Shown: positions 57,699 to 64,000 of the stretch, piece after piece
How positions within the stretch are numbered: the stretch's first letter is position 1
Layout of the letters: the number at the start of each line of letters is the position of its first letter
The notes under the pieces: generated by a model
What the model was told of the DNA's origin: nothing
Databases searched by the model: none
Seen by the model: the letters and a program-made list of their open reading frames with translations, nothing else
Translations under genes and position numbers: made by a program
Assembly: GCA_018292915.2 (NCBI GenBank)
Contig: JACVVK020000381.1
Coordinates: 452,001-516,000, forward strand
Reading direction: 5' to 3'
Source: Batillaria attramentaria
Lineage: Eukaryota; Mollusca; Gastropoda; Batillariidae
Length of the DNA stretch: 64,000 nucleotides

Positions 57699-59285
57699 TA
57701 ATAATGCCATTGATATAGGCGCTCTATCCCAAAATGTGTCTCAAAGCGCCGCGACCTAAACCCGACACGCACGCTCAAGTGAAACACACGCATCCTCTAA
57801 CACGTTGGACATGCACACATAACAATCACGTGTTGTAAAGGGCCAGCTCAGCAATTTAAGGTCCGGAATTTTAGAACTGCATTTAATTTCGATTTTTGTG
57901 GGCAGAACATTTCCAAAGCAGGGGGGAGAGGGGGGAGGAGGAAGCCGGAGTCGGCCCGAATGAACGGTGCCAAATACGAGAAAGAAAAATTCTTTGCCCC
58001 GAGTGGGACTCGAACATAACCTCTCGCACTGGTGACAAAGTCTTAACCATTGTACCACCGACCGCCCCATCTTGTCATTTACAATCTCTCAAACAGTCAC
58101 CAACGCCTATACCTTTGGAACAACAACTCACAACAAACGGTGTTGAGAATATATGCTGAACATTACTACTGCCTCCACTGATGAGCTTTCCAAAGTAGTT
58201 TTACCAATTTTAAATATCTTTTATGATCCTTCCTTTATACGCGCGCATTCCAAGCATACCAGTAGAGCTGTGCGATGTACTGCCGTCTGCAGGCTGCAAA
58301 TATTCAAAAAATATTGTGTAGCCTAAGTCTTCCCTTCAGCGGTTGACCGCAACACTACTGAGCTGACTCCTCGCATTTCGCTTTGCGTTTCGCCTTTTCT
58401 TAGCTCACCCTACAATAGGCTCGTACTCTACATGTCTTCGTGGTACAATGTACTCGTTGCCCCATCTTTCATATCACCCGCACGTGGTGAGAAAGGACGT
58501 TAACTCCTAAGAGGCCAAGCCCGGCTATATAATCAGACTTGATGACTGAAAAGAACAAACCACTGCACGCCAGTAGGAGCCACTTCAAGCCACTATTATG
58601 CAAGGTGCGGGCCTTCCCGCCAGGCCCAAGGCCGCTGCAGATTACGTAATAGTGGCTTGAAGTGGCTTCTGGTGATCTGAAGATGTCAAGTACAATTGCG
58701 ATTTTTGCATGGGCTTTGAAGAGATACCCCCCCCCCCCCAAAAAAAAAAAAACCTTCAGTACCCACCCACCCACGTGACAGGATGCTAGACAGCACCAAA
58801 CCAGGTCAGAACAATTTGTAAAGAACGTTGGACGATGGACATCTAGTTGTAAAGACCGCAAAATAATCTTCCGCAGAAAATGGCTGATCCAGAGCGAAAG
58901 AGTCAATTTCTCCCAAGTGCAGCTGCCCCGGAAGTGGGTTAAGGAGGACGCCTCCGTGTTTTCTGCTGACTGGAGCACGGAACACTTCAAGGTCAGCAAG
59001 AAAGGTCAACGGGAAGAGATCGCCCTCCATTTTGAGGTCAGTTGTCAGTCTGTAACTTGTTCAGGAAAAAATAGCAAACATTGTTTAAAAACACCAACAA
59101 AAACAACAATGACAAAAACAACAATGAGAAACATCTTTACGATTAAAGAGGCAATGAACAGTGGTGGTGGTGGAATGCATTCCAGCGTTCCAACTACAGA
59201 AAAATAAACAAACAAACAAACAAACAACAAACCTACTTATACTTGTGTAGCGTTTGTTTCAGTTCTTGCCTAACTTGGTTCCCGC

Positions 59286-59358
<73 letters not shown>

Positions 59359-59533
59359 CACTTAACGACAGTTGGAGCGAGGCCTGATCCTCAACACATC
59401 CATCCAAGTCAAGTTCTACACGGGAGACAACCACGCCACTTGGGGACAACCCATGCACGCCCTCGAGCTTTCCTGCGACTCCCCAGCCCAGGGTCAGACC
59501 AATGTCAACGTCAGAAGGGGAAGCATCGTTTGA
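57417..59533 (+). CDS. CNRIP1: CB1 cannabinoid receptor-interacting protein 1-like (3 exons)
   Basis: CNRIP1 is a small cytosolic beta-barrel protein that in vertebrates binds the C-terminal tail of the CB1 receptor. Exons: 57417-57583, 58877-59036, 59372-59533, in frame, 162 residues against 164 in human. Matches to the family: PVFYKHDGTRFSNSVTIKL (human PVFYKVDGQRF...TIKL), then RPSLVLE at the first exon end. KKGQREEIAL aligns with SGERQPIQIT, and IQVKFYTGDNHATWGQP with VQVKFYNYHKRDHCQWGSP; the end ALELSCDSPAQ aligns with VIEYECKPNE. The middle is more diverged. An in-frame GTG upstream (57384) is not used because the ATG gives the family length. Molluscs lack a clear CB1 receptor, so the partner is unknown. 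A (GT)n tract abuts the third exon's acceptor. Confidence 0.82.
57666..58066 (-). mobile_element. SINE family C, long copy with tRNA-like head
   Basis: The minus strand starts GGGGCGGTCGGTGGTACAAT (A-box-like GGTACAATGGTTAAG) with B-box-like ATGTTCGAGTCCC. It continues through a body shared with 28338-28590 and ends AAAGCGCC...AGAGCGCC and (ATT)n at 57666. The tail resembles the LINE at 20125-20617. It lies in CNRIP1 intron 1. Confidence 0.7.
58578..58667. repeat. 21-bp perfect inverted repeat (hairpin)
   Basis: AGCCACTTCAAGCCACTATTA at 58578-58598 pairs with its complement at 58647-58667 around a 48-bp loop rich in GCC/GGC. It lies in CNRIP1 intron 1. It may be a small fold-back element; no target duplication is clear. 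Confidence 0.75.
59287..59357. repeat. (GT)n tract abutting the CNRIP1 exon 3 acceptor
   Basis: About 35 GT units end 14 bp before the exon start at 59372, so the repeat occupies the polypyrimidine/branch region of the 3' splice site (TTCACTTAACGACAG). Confidence 0.95.
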
Positions 59534-60095
59534 ACTCTGACCCTGGGGCACACACAGCTACTAACCAAACACACACCACACTACCTTTACCTGTCGTCTC
59601 ACTACGGCTAAAACAACATCACAGTGGTATAGTTTTGTCGACAAGTCACGTCTTTCAGTTTACGTTCCCACGGCCATCATACGTCAACGTATCGCATTCA
59701 GAGCTGTACTAATTAACCTTCGCCGAACACCCGTAGCTTTGTCAATGTTTCCGCTAGATCCACAAAACTTTGTGACTTTGATGACGACAATAATGACAAT
59801 GATAATTGGCCATTTTTCGGGCACAGCAAAAAGTAATGGCGCCTTGGGGGGAGAGGGGGGGGGGGAGAGGATAATGAGAAGGAAAGACTTTGTCAAAAAG
59901 AGTATTTGGAATGTGCTCACAAACATTTGTATGACTTTCTTCGTAAACAAACAGGCAAATAAGCGACAAAAACATTGGAGAAGGTTGGCCATTTCGAGTG
60001 AACACGAGCGCTTACAAGAGACGATCTGTTCTAAATCTGTTTCATAACGACACTTGTTTACGGTGTACGTACGTGACATCCCCCGTCCCCAAACC

Positions 60096-60206
<111 letters not shown>

Positions 60207-60672
60207 GACACACACCCCTATCGACGAGAAAATATCCCAAAGGGCAACTGACGTTCTGTTTATGCATATAATGATGTATGCGTCCAATTGTTTTCACACA
60301 TGATCATATATTTGTACATATATAATTTTATCGCTGCGCGTGTTACAGCACTGGCGATGTAGAAGATAACAATCGGAAGTTTAATGTTGCATCTGTCGTA
60401 AACATTAGAAGCAGTACAGTAGTGTGTAAGGAACAATATTAAGGAAGTTTTGCCTCGTGTCTGTAAATTTGCCTTTCTGCCAGCTGTTCATTTGTCTGGC
60501 CCTAATGACGATTTAGATTTGATTGCACTTAGCACTGACTGCCATGTTTCTCTATGTTTTATGGATCAGATGTGTAGGAAATGTAAACACCGTTGTGCTC
60601 TACACGCACATAGCCTACCTAGTCGCCTTGTTTTAGGGGTCCGTTTGAAATATGATAATTTTTGTAGTTGCT

Positions 60673-60678
60673 AATAAA
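60673..60678 (+). terminator. Candidate poly(A) signal of CNRIP1
   Basis: An AATAAA 1.1 kb after the stop. The downstream GU-rich element is weak, so this is tentative. Confidence 0.3.
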
Positions 60679-60714
60679 ACATAAACGCGGAAATGGGGTT
60701 GCATTGATGGAATT

Positions 60715-60960
<246 letters not shown>

Positions 60961-61184
60961 ACACACATTAGAATATTAACACAAGGCCATTAGAGCCGAA
61001 ACTAAAACAAACCTTGAAGACTGTCAGTAAACGTACAAATAGAGTCCATGCATTTGCAAGGAGACGTGAATCACCGTTGTTATGGCCGACAACAGTTAGC
61101 TAGGCTTTTGGGTTTTTTGGTTTTGATTTTTTCTTTTCTTTTTACTGGTTTATCGAGTGTGGCTGTCATTAAGTGCCGTTACAT

Positions 61185-61560
<376 letters not shown>

Positions 61561-62329
61561 TTTAGTTTCCGTCTTCTCCCTTCTTGTCATGCTTGACGCT
61601 ACATAACTATGTTTATCTTGAAACGTTTCAAACGGATATTCGTTTGTTGGTAAAAAGGCGAGAACGTTCGACATTAAATATTTCGGAGCAGTTTGTGACA
61701 TTTACTTCGCTCTTTGCGTTTAAAACCAAACATTAAACGTGGAAAGATATCTCTGATCTAACCACGTGTTCAGTTTTCTGGGTTCCCTTACTGTATTCTT
61801 CAACAAACAGTAGAAATTTCCTGAAAACAAATGAAGCATTATCATTGCATCTTAGCATTCGTCGGTAAACATATATTCTTTTTTTAGCTTCAGAAAAGAG
61901 GAAAGCCCGTGATCATGGCGTGACAGATACGTGCGAAATAAAAACAACCTGATAAATTTGATCATGCGTACTTGTAAAGTTTCTCCGGACTCTCAGATCA
62001 ATTTACATTTCTGAGAGCAAATAGAAACCTTTCAAAAGTTTGGGCTTTGTTCCTGGTCTTTATCTTACACAAACACAGACGCTTTCAAGCCCTTCCGAAG
62101 GGCGGCATCGCAGGGGATAAGCACGTGACCAAGACTAGTGCTATGGCCGACGAAAAAGTACTCATCTGATTTTCACGAGATAAACCCGACCGAGGTAAAT
62201 AACAGCGAGTTTGTGTGAATGGTTTTTGATCTCCTCTTGTGGGCGGCTGATCCCGGCGATCAAACGTGTCCTGCAAGTGACGCTCATTGTTCCTTCGCTC
62301 CTCATCTCATTCCCGCAGCCTGTTCATAC

Positions 62330-62490
62330 CTGGGTTTCATGACAACACCACAGTGAAACGCTTTTGAGCTCGTTCCTTCAAGTGCTCTGCTCCTGCTCTG
62401 TGGAACGCCCTGCCTGCCGCCATCTTTGAAATCCAGCACCTCCACCGAGTCTTTCAGGTGCCACCTGAAGACCCATCTTTTCTCAAAGTT
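62330..62490 (+). mobile_element. Decayed LINE ORF2 terminus with a frameshift
   Basis: SAPALWNALPAAIFEI in one frame continues in another as STSTESFRCHLKTHLFSKF, the same ORF2 end as at 61200, so a 1-nt shift separates the two halves. It is followed by poly(C) and (AC)n at 62501-62569. Confidence 0.65.
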
Positions 62491-62500
62491 CCGTTGCAGC

Positions 62501-62511
62501 CCCCCCCCCCC

Positions 62512-62569
<58 letters not shown>
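62501..62569. repeat. Poly(C)-(AC)n tract
   Basis: About 11 C, then about 28 AC units. Confidence 0.95.
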
Positions 62570-62573
<4 letters not shown>

Positions 62574-62923
62574 TTTTCCCGTTTCTCATCCCCCCCCCCA
62601 CCCTCCACCCCCGCCACGAGCATGCTGTACATGGAGGTGTTTACCAACGCATCATCATCATCATCATTGTCTTTTAGTGTTAGTCGCCCTCGCCCTGTGA
62701 ATCATCTCTCGTGGGTCGTATCTCGCGTCAAGTATTCGGGTCCTTTTCGTCGGCCTCTCCTAATACTGCCCACTCTTCATCGTACTGCACCAGTCGAGTG
62801 TTTGTCCCCCGTGAAGAAGCGGCATAAAACTGTGGCTTTGTCATGCTTCATTTTTGTCTGGACCCCAGGATTTGTCATTTGCTCGGCGGAAAGAAGAAGG
62901 TTGATTCGGGTGATTTCAAAAGC

Positions 62924-63801
62924 ATGGCGGGCCCAGGTTTGAAGCTGGCGTTTTATTTGTTTCTGCACTTTGTGCACTGCGGGTTCCCGGTGTATGTGAC
63001 TCAGAACCGAAGCACGACAAGTCACGGTAAGCATTTATGAAACACTTCATGAGATATAACACAGACTATACTCTGCAATGACTGTTATCATTTTTTATTA
63101 TTATTAATTACTTATAAAATATTCAAGCAACATATGTTTATAGTTAACCATCAACGGCATCGCCAATATATTTTTGGCATCGCCAAATATTCAATAAATA
63201 AATAAATTGATGATAAATATATAATAAATACATAAATACACAAATACAATGAATACATAAATAAATATATGAATAAGTACATAGGCATTGGTAGACTAAT
63301 GCAGGTGCATCTTTCTGAATTAATATCTAATATACAATCTTTTTTCCCAATACATTTTCATGACAAGAAAATCTTTAACAGCTACTGAGTTTAAACTAAG
63401 TCTGGCCCTGGCAGCAAGAATTGTCACATAGTTGAAAAAGCAGCAAACTCGAGCATGCGTTTTTTTTGCATCTGAAAAGCTGTCTACATTCTGTCACTCG
63501 ATCTACTTCATTTTGAGAGAACGAAACATCCTGAAGTTCTAGAGAACGGGAGAGTCCTGGCCTTGCGAAAATGAGGACGAAATTTTCAGAATAACGAGAC
63601 GATAGCAGTAAAAGTATAATTTCGAAATTGCGCGAAAACAGCGACGTAAGTGTAAAGTGTTTGGAAAATTTTTAACGCTCAACAGAATAACGTCAAACGA
63701 CCGTTCTTTTACAGAAGAGGACACATTTTTGATAGACTTCCATGGACCTGCATGGGAAGAACACGTGGACAGGATGCACTGTGCTGGACAGAGAAACTTT
63801 A
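62924..63801 (+). CDS. Putative signal-peptide protein, first two exons, unidentified
   Basis: The ATG at 62924 opens 34 codons with a basic start and a hydrophobic core (LKLAFYLFLHFVHCG), like a signal peptide, ending at 63026 before a consensus GTAAGC donor. A strong acceptor (CGTTCTTTTACAG) at 63714 opens a phase-compatible second exon. That exon encodes EEDTFLIDFHGPAWEEHVDR followed by MHCAGQRNF. The second exon end is unclear: GTAGTA at 63802 is one possible donor, while reading on gives a hydrophobic stretch and a stop at 63897. I do not recognise the family. Nothing upstream argues for or against a promoter. The gene would continue beyond the window. Confidence 0.4.
63027..63714. other. 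AT-rich putative intron
   Basis: It contains ATAAATA-rich low-complexity DNA at 63190-63270 and nothing else recognisable. Confidence 0.5.
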
Positions 63802-64000
63802 GTAGTATTTTAACTGTTGTTGTTTTCCTCTGCTTGCTTGTTTGTTTTATTTGGGGAAGGGGGTGGGGGTCGTTGGTTGCTCTTACGTTTTCTGATTGAG
63901 GCCTAAAGTTGTCATTTTTTTGCTACAAACAAACAAACAAACAAACAAACGGGATCTTAAGAGTTAATGCAATACTCGGTCTACGATACATGTACAAAAC

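Noticed and set aside
58469..58999. A 176-codon minus-strand ORF opposite CNRIP1 exon 2
   Set aside because: It runs across a poly(C)/poly(A) tract and is antisense to a conserved exon; no family similarity.

Overview
The window is nuclear DNA from an animal, most likely a lophotrochozoan and probably a gastropod mollusc. The evidence is GT-AG introns of 0.1 to 5.7 kb, dense (AC)n/(GT)n microsatellites, several tRNA-derived SINE families with ATT-repeat tails, 5'-truncated LINE ends, and protein-coding genes whose best human counterparts are recognisable exon by exon. The phylum is inferred; no species marker is visible.

Layout. (1) 1-9773, plus strand: the 3' two thirds of a serine palmitoyltransferase large subunit gene (SPTLC2), ten exons, with the 5' exons outside the window or unrecognised. 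(2) 9774-25029: gene-poor interval between two convergent genes. It holds five satellite-like tandem arrays, LINE ends, SINEs and fold-back elements, and presumably both 3'UTRs. (3) 25030-44219, minus strand: an apparently complete Dicer gene. Eighteen exons join in frame to a 2392-residue model with helicase, DUF283, platform/PAZ, a very long acidic/Ser-rich linker, RNase IIIa, RNase IIIb and dsRBD. (4) 44220-44916: a short interval between the head-to-head Dicer and ALKBH6 start codons, probably a shared promoter region. (5) 44917-53846, plus strand: ALKBH6, five exons. Its first intron holds an intact Ty3/Gypsy-type LTR retrotransposon (45118-50187) with apparently identical LTRs and a 5-bp target duplication. 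(6) 57417-59533, plus strand: a three-exon CNRIP1-like gene. (7) 62924 onward, plus strand: two splice-compatible exons that may begin a gene for a secreted or membrane protein.

The most unusual structure is in Dicer. The 3' end of the exon coding the last RNase IIIb helix, together with its 5' splice site, is repeated in tandem 14 times (82-bp period, 26132-27282). Each extra unit carries an AG acceptor-like site and a GT donor that bracket 60 nt, so each is a potential frame-preserving 20-codon cassette. The neighbouring ALKBH6 gene shows the same kind of event (4 copies of 104 bp spanning an exon end and its donor). The Dicer helicase has lost canonical residues in both the Walker A and DECH motifs. 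This resembles miRNA-type Dicer-1 proteins rather than ATP-dependent siRNA Dicers. Dicer intron 1 also carries a DNA transposon with a THAP zinc-finger exon, long terminal inverted repeats and a 7-bp target duplication.

The four recognised genes are housekeeping or regulatory and are not functionally linked: sphingolipid synthesis, small-RNA biogenesis, a 2-oxoglutarate oxygenase and a cannabinoid-receptor-interacting protein. All exon boundaries were read by eye from splice consensus, reading frame and family similarity. No alignment or database search was run.
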